Source of the DNA: CAZGVW01 sp964529265
GTDB taxonomy: Bacteria; Planctomycetota; Phycisphaerae; Phycisphaerales; UBA1924
Direction: 5' to 3'
DNA: 27,071 nt
Assembly: GCA_964529265.1 (NCBI GenBank)
Contig: CAZGVW010000146.1
Location: forward strand, 1-27,071
The stretch's first letter is position 1; each line of letters begins with the position of its first letter. Below, piece by piece: positions 7,521-14,390 of the stretch. The translations under genes were made by a program, and so were the position numbers. The notes under the pieces were generated by a model. That model did no database searches and had not been told where the DNA came from. It saw only the letters and a program-made list of their open reading frames with translations.

Positions 7521-7666
7521 GAAAAAATCGCGACACATCTGAGAGATCCGCCCCTCCCCGCGCAGAGACCCTGTGAAGCCGGCCCGTTGGCATTCGTCCG
7601 GCGCCACACAGAGGCTCACGCGCACGCTCACCCCAAACGGCCGGGCAACCCGCTGGAGGATCTCAG
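7521..7666 (+). promoter_or_regulatory. conserved leader of dockerin gene 1 (copy A)
   Basis: These 146 nt before the ATG align, with few gaps, to the 139 nt before the next dockerin gene. Shared blocks in the same order are GAAAAAA-CGCG (7521), CTGAGAGATCC (7539-7549), a CCGCCCC-TCCC block, CGCAGAG (7561-7567), CCC-GTG-AG, a GCCGG...CCGGC hairpin (7578 onward), ACAG..CTCA, and a GC stem before GGAGG. The similarity is far above what two unrelated GC-rich leaders would show and extends through the 5' UTR, so it may contain a promoter, a structured RNA, or both. It does not fit a riboswitch class I know. Confidence 0.6.
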
Positions 7667-9679
7667 ATGAACGCTCGCCGAAGCAACGCACGCACTTCCC
7701 CCGCCCGCTCTACCCGCTCCTTCGCCCGCACGGCGACCGCGGCAAGCCTGGCCATGGCCGCCACGCTCGCCGCGGCAACCCCCGCCGGCGCCGGCGGATG
7801 CGATTGGACCCTCGGAAACGCCGGAATCGGCTTCGTCCCCGATTTCGACCAGATCCGACAGGGCTTTGTCAACGACGGCTACGCCGTCTGCGTCCCCGCC
7901 GCCGCCGTCAACTGGATCGCCTGGCTCGATGGCCACGGCTTCCCCAGCGTCATGCCATTCGCGCCGATGAACTGGCAATCTCAGTCAGCGTTCGACGAAG
8001 TCAGCGCCGCCATCCTCGAAATGGCCTCCTACATGGACACCGACCACTACAACGGCACCTCGTGGGATGGCTTCGTCGAAGGCGTTGAAACCTGGCTCGA
8101 TACCTACGCCGACCCGGACGATTTCACCGTCGGCTTTCACACCGTGAACGGCGCCTATGCGCCGCCCCCCGTGTGGGCATGGACCGCCGCGAAAACCGGA
8201 TCGCTCGTCTGCCCCGTTGTCGGCTGGTACGAACTCAAGCCCCACCCTTACATGCAGGGAAATGCGTGGATCCGCAACGGCGGACACATGGTGACCATGA
8301 ACGGCGTCATCTGCAATGAATCCGGCGACGCCGGACCCGGCGTCGAACTGCGATTCCGCGACCCCGCCGACGACTACTACGAGTTCGATCTCCCCAACCA
8401 GTCGCAGTTCTTCAGCCGCCAGCACGATACGACCGTCGTCGCAGGCCAGTTCTCGAGCAAGAAGAACAACCCGCAGCCCTCCGACTTCCACTACCGCAGC
8501 CATTACCGCCTCAACGACTACGCGGAGTACTACGACGCCGTCCTCCCCGATCACGTCGCGATGTACGAGGGATACGCCTACATCAAGCCCCTCGGCGGCT
8601 ATTCCACCGGAATCAACAACATCGGCCTCGTCACCCACGACCCAAATCAACTCGATTACATCGCCACGCCGCCCGTCCAGCCTCATCCCCCCGTGCAGGC
8701 GATCCTCATCGCCGACCTCGTCCTCGATCCGCTCACGCGCGAGCACGTCCTCCTCGCGCGCCAGACCAACGGCGCCCCGGATCCCGTCATCCGCGCCTAC
8801 AGCGCCGCCACCGGCCAGGTCCGCGCCCTCCGCCACCAGGCCGTCGCGCCCAGGCGCGCCGCGTTCGATCGCTTCGGCAACCTCTTCATCCTCGATGGCC
8901 CTCAGATCGTGCGCATCGATCGCCCCAACGCCGACGATGGGTCCGGCCCGCTCCCCTCAGGCGCCCAGACGCCGCCCACGCCCGTCAGCGCCCTCGCCTG
9001 CGATGACCGCGCCGATGTCCTCTATGCCTATTCCAACACCTCGCCGCGCCTCTACATCTACCCGAGAATCCCCACGGCGCCGCTCTTCCCCGCTGTCACG
9101 CCCCTCGTCGCGCCCCTTCCCGCCGATCCCCTCCCCGGCGAGGTCTCCATCGCCGTCGATCCGCGCGATGGCGGCGTCTGGCTCACCTCCAGCGAAAGCC
9201 GCAGCGCCTTCAAATACGCCGTCAATCCCGACACCGGCGCCGCGGTCCTCGCCGATTCCTTCACCCACGTCGATCTCCTCGGCGCCACCGGCCTCGAAGT
9301 CAGCCGAGGCGGTCGCCTCTACATGACCAAGGCCGACATCATCGCCGAGTTCTCGCGCGGCCCAACCGGCGCCTGGACCCGCACCACGCAAACCGCCTTC
9401 GCCGGCCTCCCCTCCGGCGGCCTCTTCCGCCTGGCCCGCGGCCGCTCCAACTACACGCCCGGCGACGTTGACGCCCTCCAGATCGTCCCGCCCATTCCCC
9501 CCTGCGCCCGCTTCGGCGACCTCAACGGCGATGGCGCCATCAACGCCGCGGACCTGGCCCTCATGCTCGGGTCATGGGGCCCCTGCGGCCTCTGCGCCGC
9601 CGACCTCAATGGCGACGGCGTCGTCTCCGCTGCCGACCTGGCCATCATGCTCGGCGCCTGGGGCGAGTGCGACCGCTGA
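7667..9679 (+). CDS. secreted C39-like cysteine peptidase with GC-type dockerin
   Basis: This 670-residue protein has an N-terminal signal (arginine-rich start, hydrophobic ASLAMAATLAAATPAGA, about 24-42). Residues 65-235 resemble papain-fold C39-type domains: a nucleophile block GYAVCVPAAAVNWIAWL (Cys75), GGHMVTMNGV with His207, and FRDPADDYYEF with Asp232 as third-member candidate. About residues 330-600 are repetitive and strand-rich with recurring 'x-D-x-x-G' turns (FDRFGNLFILDGP, AVDPRDGGVWL), suggesting a beta-propeller. The C-terminus (614-670) has two calcium loops, DLNGDGAINAADLA and DLNGDGVVSAADLA, each ending in W/C, the planctomycete GC-type dockerin used for surface or complex anchoring. 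The start is fixed by GGAGG 9 nt before ATG. Peptidase activity is predicted only from the residue pattern. Confidence 0.82.
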   Translation: MNARRSNARTSPARSTRSFARTATAASLAMAATLAAATPAGAGGCDWTLGNAGIGFVPDFDQIRQGFVNDGYAVCVPAAAVNWIAWLDGHGFPSVMPFAPMNWQSQSAFDEVSAAILEMASYMDTDHYNGTSWDGFVEGVETWLDTYADPDDFTVGFHTVNGAYAPPPVWAWTAAKTGSLVCPVVGWYELKPHPYMQGNAWIRNGGHMVTMNGVICNESGDAGPGVELRFRDPADDYYEFDLPNQSQFFSRQHDTTVVAGQFSSKKNNPQPSDFHYRSHYRLNDYAEYYDAVLPDHVAMYEGYAYIKPLGGYSTGINNIGLVTHDPNQLDYIATPPVQPHPPVQAILIADLVLDPLTREHVLLARQTNGAPDPVIRAYSAATGQVRALRHQAVAPRRAAFDRFGNLFILDGPQIVRIDRPNADDGSGPLPSGAQTPPTPVSALACDDRADVLYAYSNTSPRLYIYPRIPTAPLFPAVTPLVAPLPADPLPGEVSIAVDPRDGGVWLTSSESRSAFKYAVNPDTGAAVLADSFTHVDLLGATGLEVSRGGRLYMTKADIIAEFSRGPTGAWTRTTQTAFAGLPSGGLFRLARGRSNYTPGDVDALQIVPPIPPCARFGDLNGDGAINAADLALMLGSWGPCGLCAADLNGDGVVSAADLAIMLGAWGECDR

Positions 9680-9718
9680 GCCAACCAGCGATCGTCCAGG
9701 CCCGGGCCACCCCCCCGA

Positions 9719-9749
9719 AACGCCGCCGGCGCCCGACCGGCGGCGTTTT
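9719..9749 (+). terminator. intrinsic terminator after dockerin gene 1
   Basis: CGCCGCCGG (9721-9729) pairs with CCGGCGGCG (9737-9745), extended by flanking A/T pairs (AA 9719-9720 with TT 9746-9747), and is followed by TTTT. It separates the two dockerin genes, so the second one must have its own promoter. That agrees with its having its own copy of the leader. Confidence 0.85.
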
Positions 9750-9813
9750 CGCGCGCCGAAACCGCCCCTCCCGACCTCCCAGGGCCATTTCTATCGGACC
9801 AGAAAGATGCTCA

Positions 9814-9952
9814 GAAAAAAGCGCGCCCTGCTGAGAGATCCCCGCCCCCTCCCGCAGAGTCCCGGTGGAGACGGCCAGCGCTGTGCGGCCGGACAACAGG
9901 ACTCAAAGCCGCCTACCTCAAACCAACCGGCGGCCGTCAGGAGATGGTTTCA
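9814..9952 (+). promoter_or_regulatory. conserved leader of dockerin gene 2 (copy B)
   Basis: This is the second copy of the leader described before the first dockerin gene. CTGAGAGATCC lies at 9831-9841 and CGCAGAG at 9853-9859. The spacing from CTGAGAGATCC to the start codon is 122 nt here and 128 nt in copy A. The internal hairpin GGCC...GGCC sits at the place of the GCCGG...CCGGC hairpin in copy A, with different sequence but kept pairing. The leader ends in CAGGAG, 9 nt before ATG 9953. Because a terminator lies upstream, this region should contain the promoter of the downstream gene. Confidence 0.6.
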
Positions 9953-12241
9953 ATGAACGCTCGCATCCTTTCAGTCGCATCTCTCGCCGCGGTGTGCGCC
10001 CTCTCAGTGCAGGTTCAGGCCGAGCCGTGGATCACCCACTTCGGCATGACCGGTCAGGGCTACCAGGACTTCTACGACAACGAACTCCCCAACGGATACC
10101 GCCCGATCGCCGTCAGCGTGAACGGCACGAACGTCAACCCGCGCTTCTCGGGCGTCTGGGTCAACGATGGCGTCGCCCCCGGCAACTGGGCCGCCCGCCA
10201 CGGCCTGACCGCCGCGGAATACCAGACCGAACTCGAAGACCTGCTCGACCTCGGCTTCCGCGTCATCTCCGTTGACGCCACCGGAACCGGCGCCGATCCG
10301 CGCTTCACCGCCGTCTGGGTCAACGATGGCGTCGGCGCCGGCGACTGGGACACGCGCTACGGCCTCACCAGCGCCGAGTACAACGGCTGGACCAACGATC
10401 TCTGGAACCAGGGCATTGTGCCCATCTGGGTGCAGGGCTACGGCGATCCCGGCGACATCCGCTTCGCCGCCGCATACCGCAGGAACTTCGAAGGCTGGTC
10501 CTACGCGGCGCGCCACAACATGACCGTCGCCGAGTACCAGGACGAAATCGAGGACAAGGTCGCCGACGGCTTCCGCCTCATCTGCTCCAGCGCCTACGGC
10601 GACGAGGACAACCCCACCTTCGCCGCCATCTGGGTCCTTCCCGATGGAAACAACTGGGAGATCCAGCCCAAGTGGATCGCCCGCCACGGCGATGAAGGCA
10701 GCGACCTTCAGGACGACATCGACGACCTCGGCTCGACCTACTACCAGCCTGTCTGCATCGAGGAATACGGCCCCTCCAACGACCCGCGCTTCGCGCACGT
10801 CTGGGTCGAGGATGTGCCCGCCCCCGTCTTCTCCGCCAACGGAGCCTCAGCGCACGCGTCCCTCGACGACGCCGTCAAGTCCTTCATGATCGACCGCAAG
10901 ATCTCCCGCGGCGCCCTCGCCGTCACCGTCAACGGCAAACTCGTCCACAACCGCGCCTACACCTACATGCACCCCTCCGCGCCGGATACGCAGACCGATA
11001 CCCGCTTCCGCCTCGCCTCATGCTCCAAGCCCCTCACCGGCATCGGCATCCAGAAACTCATCGAGCTGAACCCCGGCATCACACTCAACTCGCGCCTCGT
11101 GGACATCCTTCCTGCCGCCGACACCATCCCCTGGATGGATGACGTCCCCTTCGGCCGCGTCACCATCCGCCACCTCCTCAACCACACTGCTGGCTGGGAC
11201 GACGCGGCCCCCGGCGGACACACCTACGAGTTCCCCCTCGGCGTCTTCAACAACATCAACGCCCTCGACCCCATGTACTCCGACTTCACGATCACGAACA
11301 CGCTCGGCACGGCCCTGCCCCTGAGCGACAACGAGATCATGACCTTCATGCAGCGCGTCTACTTCGACACCTTCCCCGGCACGGCCTACGCCTACTCCAA
11401 CTTCGGCTACTTCCTCGCCGGCCGCGTCATCGAGGTCGTCTCCGGCCAGACCTACGAGCAGTTCATGCGTGACAATGTCTTCTGCCCCGTCGGCGCAGGC
11501 CTCATCGCCGCCGGCTCGACCGCCGCGGACGATGCCCTCCCCGATGAATCCAACTACCGCGACGCCTTCAACCGCCTTCGCACCACGCGACTCGACGAAT
11601 CGGGCGACATCGTTCCCCTTCCCTATGGCGGCGGCTTCAATGTCGAAGTCCGCACGCCCAACGGCGGCTGGGTCGCCTCCGCCCAGGAACTCGCTCGCGT
11701 CCTGAACGCCTTCACCAACCCCGCCGCCAGCCCCATCCTCACCCAGGCCAGCATCAACCAGATGTGGACCGGCAGCGCCGCCAACTCAGGCTACGGCCTC
11801 GGCTGGATCCTGAACTCCGACAAGCAGTGGCACAACGGCTCCTACAACGGCACCCGCACACACGTCTGCCGCCGTGACGACGGCATCACCTTCAACATCC
11901 TCTTCAACCAGACCGCCCCCGGAAACACCCCGGTCGCAGGCCTCGATGGCGACATCTTCAACGACCTCAACGACGCCATCGACGCCATCCAGGCCATGGC
12001 CCCCATCGGCGGCGCTCCCCCGTGGCCGACCTGGGATCTCTTCGGCCCCGGCACGTGCGGACACACCGCACCCTGCCCCGGCGATCTCAACGGCGACGGC
12101 CAGATCGGCTCCGCCGACCTCGCCACACTCCTCTCCCTCTGGGGCTTCAACCCCGGCAGCCCCGCCGATCTCAACGGCGACACCTTCGTGAACGCCGCCG
12201 ACCTCGCGAACCTGCTCGCCCTGTGGGGGAGGTGCCGCTGA
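9953..12241 (+). CDS. secreted BTRD1-repeat / serine beta-lactamase-fold protein with dockerin
   Basis: This 762-residue exported protein has three parts. Residues 1-24 are a signal peptide (NARILSVASLAAVCALSVQ). Residues about 25-288 are five copies of a 50-residue repeat (FGMTGQGYQDFYDN..., NPRFSGVWVNDG..., RHGLTAAEYQ) matching bacterial tandem repeat domain 1. Residues about 297-685 are a class C beta-lactamase/esterase-type fold: SCSK (nucleophile Ser356, Lys359), YSN (Tyr481) and HNG (His627-Gly629). The C-terminus (about 705-762) is a GC-type dockerin with DLNGDGQIGSADLA and DLNGDTFVNAADLA loops. The family holds esterases, D-aminopeptidases and penicillin-binding hydrolases; the substrate cannot be read from sequence. 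ATG 9953 is preferred over ATG 9944, which overlaps the ribosome binding site; it also gives the same MNAR start as the upstream paralogous leader gene. Confidence 0.88.
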   Translation: MNARILSVASLAAVCALSVQVQAEPWITHFGMTGQGYQDFYDNELPNGYRPIAVSVNGTNVNPRFSGVWVNDGVAPGNWAARHGLTAAEYQTELEDLLDLGFRVISVDATGTGADPRFTAVWVNDGVGAGDWDTRYGLTSAEYNGWTNDLWNQGIVPIWVQGYGDPGDIRFAAAYRRNFEGWSYAARHNMTVAEYQDEIEDKVADGFRLICSSAYGDEDNPTFAAIWVLPDGNNWEIQPKWIARHGDEGSDLQDDIDDLGSTYYQPVCIEEYGPSNDPRFAHVWVEDVPAPVFSANGASAHASLDDAVKSFMIDRKISRGALAVTVNGKLVHNRAYTYMHPSAPDTQTDTRFRLASCSKPLTGIGIQKLIELNPGITLNSRLVDILPAADTIPWMDDVPFGRVTIRHLLNHTAGWDDAAPGGHTYEFPLGVFNNINALDPMYSDFTITNTLGTALPLSDNEIMTFMQRVYFDTFPGTAYAYSNFGYFLAGRVIEVVSGQTYEQFMRDNVFCPVGAGLIAAGSTAADDALPDESNYRDAFNRLRTTRLDESGDIVPLPYGGGFNVEVRTPNGGWVASAQELARVLNAFTNPAASPILTQASINQMWTGSAANSGYGLGWILNSDKQWHNGSYNGTRTHVCRRDDGITFNILFNQTAPGNTPVAGLDGDIFNDLNDAIDAIQAMAPIGGAPPWPTWDLFGPGTCGHTAPCPGDLNGDGQIGSADLATLLSLWGFNPGSPADLNGDTFVNAADLANLLALWGRCR

Positions 12242-12274
12242 TCGACTGACTCCTCACTGACTCCGCACGGCGTG

Positions 12275-12307
12275 AGAGGGCCCGCGACTTCGAGTTGCGG
12301 GCCCTCT
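12275..12307. terminator. bidirectional terminator between convergent genes
   Basis: AGAGGGCCCGC (12275-12285) pairs perfectly with GCGGGCCCTCT (12297-12307). The stem continues through GACT/AGTT to a TCG loop, about 15 bp in all. It lies between the + dockerin gene and the - radical SAM gene, and is followed by only a short T run on the + strand, so it can serve both directions. Confidence 0.8.
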
Positions 12308-12322
12308 TCGCGCGCCCACGCA

Positions 12323-13717
12323 TCACGCCGCGCTCGGCGGCTTCACCGCCCGCTTCCGCCCCGCGGCATTCCGCCACGCCTCCCGCCGATTCGCCAGCAT
12401 CGGCGGCGGGCGCAACCCCCCGCACCCCTGCATGAACCCCAGCCGCCGCCGACGCAGAAACTCATCGTCATACAGCCGCGCCACCAGGTCCAGGAACCCG
12501 CGCCGCAACTCCTCCGCGCTCATCGGACTCGGCTCGAACATCAGATCAAACAGCGTGCATCGACCCCAGTCCCCATCATGCCGCAAGCGCCCCGTCTCCT
12601 TCAGCCTGCGATACAGCGGCGTCCCCGGGAACGGCGTCGGCAGCGTCACCTGCACGTCAAACAGCGATGTCTCCTCCGCGAAGTCGTACACGCGATCGAA
12701 GATGTCCGGCCCCTGCCCGTCAAGCCCGATGATGAAGCACCCGTTCACGCGGATCCCGCGCGATTGAATCCGCCGCACCGCATCCACGTAATCCGCGCGC
12801 CGCCTCCGCTTCCAGTCCGCCCGCAACTCCAGCCCGCTGAGTCCATCCTCAACCGGGCTCTCCAGCCCGATCAACACCTCCACGCACCCTGCCTCGCGCA
12901 TCAGGTCCAGCAACTCCGCGTCGTCCGCCACCGAGACATCCGTCTCCGTGAACCACCGCACGCCGCGCTTCGCCAGTTCCGGCAGCAGCCGCTTCCACCA
13001 CCCCTTGTTCACGAACGAGTTGTCGTCCGCAAACTCAATGAACGGCCGCGGCCACAACTCGCGCACCCGGTCGATCTCCGCCAGCACGCTTTCGATCGGC
13101 TTCTGCTTGAACTTCGGCGAAAGCATGATCGAACTCGCGCAGAACTCGCACTTGAACGGGCACCCCCGGCACGTCTGCACCGTGATCCGGTTGTACCGCC
13201 CCGGGTTCAGCAACTCGAACGCCGGCATCGGCGCCTGCGCCAGATCAAACGGCTTCGCGCGCCCGTCATACCGCTCCTTCAGCCGCCCCCGCTTCGCATC
13301 CTCCAGCACATCCGCCCAGCACGATTCCCCCTCGCCCACCACCACGCTGTCGCAATGCCGCGCCGCCTCGTCCGGCAGCGCCGTCGCGTGCAATCCACCC
13401 ATCACCACCGGCACGCCCGCCGCCCGGAATCGCTCCGCCACCTCATACGCCCGCGGCGCCTGCGCCGAAAGCGCCGAAATCGCCAGCAAATCGAGATCCC
13501 GCGGCAAACGCTCCGCGCCGTTCACATCCTCCGCCTCGAAGTACAGCCGCTCATGCTCATCCCCCGGCGTCATCCCCGCGAGCGTCAAGATCCCCAGGCT
13601 CGGCAGCGATGCAATCGTCACGCTCCGCTCCACGAACCCCGGCAGCGTCAGCCCGATCCGCAGCAACTCCTCATCCACCACGCGCACGCCGCTCATCCCG
13701 ACGAAGCCGATCCTCAT
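12323..13717 (-). CDS. B12-binding domain radical SAM protein
   Basis: This 464-residue protein has an N-terminal Rossmann-like cobalamin-binding-type domain (about 1-140, with DLDLLAISALSAQ and VVMGGLHATALP blocks). A radical SAM core follows, with the [4Fe-4S] motif CPFKCEFC (Cys186, Cys190, Cys193), and the C-terminus resembles DUF4070 (PFPGTPLYRRL, then helices). The canonical DxHxxG base-off motif is not evident, so cobalamin may bind base-on or be lost. Relatives include HpnJ/HpnP-type hopanoid enzymes and many uncharacterised B12-radical SAM methylases, and this gene cannot be assigned a substrate. The start is set at the ATG overlapping the upstream membrane gene by 4 nt; the much longer open frame upstream is a shadow. 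Translational coupling suggests the two proteins act together. Confidence 0.9.
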   Translation of the reverse strand: MRIGFVGMSGVRVVDEELLRIGLTLPGFVERSVTIASLPSLGILTLAGMTPGDEHERLYFEAEDVNGAERLPRDLDLLAISALSAQAPRAYEVAERFRAAGVPVVMGGLHATALPDEAARHCDSVVVGEGESCWADVLEDAKRGRLKERYDGRAKPFDLAQAPMPAFELLNPGRYNRITVQTCRGCPFKCEFCASSIMLSPKFKQKPIESVLAEIDRVRELWPRPFIEFADDNSFVNKGWWKRLLPELAKRGVRWFTETDVSVADDAELLDLMREAGCVEVLIGLESPVEDGLSGLELRADWKRRRRADYVDAVRRIQSRGIRVNGCFIIGLDGQGPDIFDRVYDFAEETSLFDVQVTLPTPFPGTPLYRRLKETGRLRHDGDWGRCTLFDLMFEPSPMSAEELRRGFLDLVARLYDDEFLRRRRLGFMQGCGGLRPPPMLANRREAWRNAAGRKRAVKPPSAA

Positions 13718-14154
13718 GATGCGCCCCCTTCCAGCGCGTGCAGCGAAAGCGCCGCCCCGATCGCCGCCGCGCCCATCAGGCTCGCCGCGGGTATCGGAAA
13801 CAGCGCCCGCCACCCCTTCCGCCACGCCGAAAGAAAACACACCAGCGGCATCCCCACCGTCCCCACCAGCAACAGCGCGCCTGCCACAGCCCACATCCGC
13901 GCCGTTCCCGTCATGTCCCCCGACCACTCCACCGCCCCATGCCCCAGCCGCCCCGACGAAACCACGTACGCCAGGTTCAGAAACGCGGTTCCGAAGAACG
14001 CAATGTGACCCAGCCGCAGCATCCGCCGCGCCCACGACCCATACCCACCCAGCCACCCCTCCCGCGCGAAGAACACCCCGATCGCCGCACCCGACACCGT
14101 CCCCAGCAGAATCCCCACCCACGCCGCCGCCAGGTTCCACTCAACCGCCACCAT
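13714..14154 (-). CDS. small four-helix membrane protein
   Basis: This 146-residue protein begins at ATG 14154, preceded by a perfect AGGAGG 6 nt upstream; the longer frame from 14268 has no such support. Four hydrophobic segments are visible: AAAWVGILLGTVSGAAIGVFF, then LGHIAFFGTAFLNLAYVV, then AVAGALLLVGTVGMPLVCFL, and finally FPIPAASLMGAAAIGAALSL. A histidine in the second helix (RLGHIAFFG) could bind a cofactor. I do not recognise a named family; it resembles uncharacterised 4-helix inner-membrane proteins. Its stop overlaps the start of the radical SAM gene (ATGA), making a two-gene operon. An AT-rich palindrome lies about 70-90 nt upstream and could be the operator. Confidence 0.72.
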   Translation of the reverse strand: MVAVEWNLAAAWVGILLGTVSGAAIGVFFAREGWLGGYGSWARRMLRLGHIAFFGTAFLNLAYVVSSGRLGHGAVEWSGDMTGTARMWAVAGALLLVGTVGMPLVCFLSAWRKGWRALFPIPAASLMGAAAIGAALSLHALEGGAS

Positions 14155-14225
14155 CACCAGCCTCCTTCCTCGAGCGACCCGCCGACGCCCCCGCTGGACG
14201 CCCGCCTCGCCCTCTCCAGATCTGA

Positions 14226-14243
14226 TTAGTAAATACTTACTAA
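14226..14243. promoter_or_regulatory. AT-rich palindromic operator candidate
   Basis: TTAGTAAATACTTACTAA consists of TTAGTAA, a 4-nt spacer (ATAC) and its exact reverse complement TTACTAA. It is strikingly AT-rich for this region. It lies in the 236-nt gap between the divergent membrane-protein gene (start 14154, -) and allantoinase (start 14391, +). The architecture (18 bp, 7-bp arms) is typical of a dimeric TetR-like or similar repressor site. No regulator gene is in the window. Confidence 0.6.
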
Positions 14244-14390
14244 CCATTTCACCTCGAAGCAAGCCCATTCAGGCCAAAATGAGACAGATCACCTGGGTCG
14301 TTCACCCCGTATTCGCTCGCCCATGACCCTTCCGGCTGATCGATTCAACTCTCCGCGCAACCCGCCGCCCCCAGCCATACCCTGCTCCCC

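Noticed and set aside
7521..7666. TPP riboswitch suggested by the CTGAGA motif in the leader
   Set aside because: The CTGAGAGAT block is present, but the second THI-box half (CCTGATCTGGATAATGCCAG-like) is missing and the downstream gene is unrelated to thiamine.
9860..9940. c-di-GMP-I (GEMM) riboswitch suggested by GGACTCAAAGCC in copy B
   Set aside because: Only one half-motif is seen, it is absent from copy A, and the GGGCAAACC half is missing. It is described as an unclassified leader instead.
9953..12241. Antibiotic-resistance beta-lactamase
   Set aside because: The SxxK/YSN/HxG set belongs to a broad esterase/peptidase family, and the repeats and dockerin point to a surface enzyme; no resistance role is supported.
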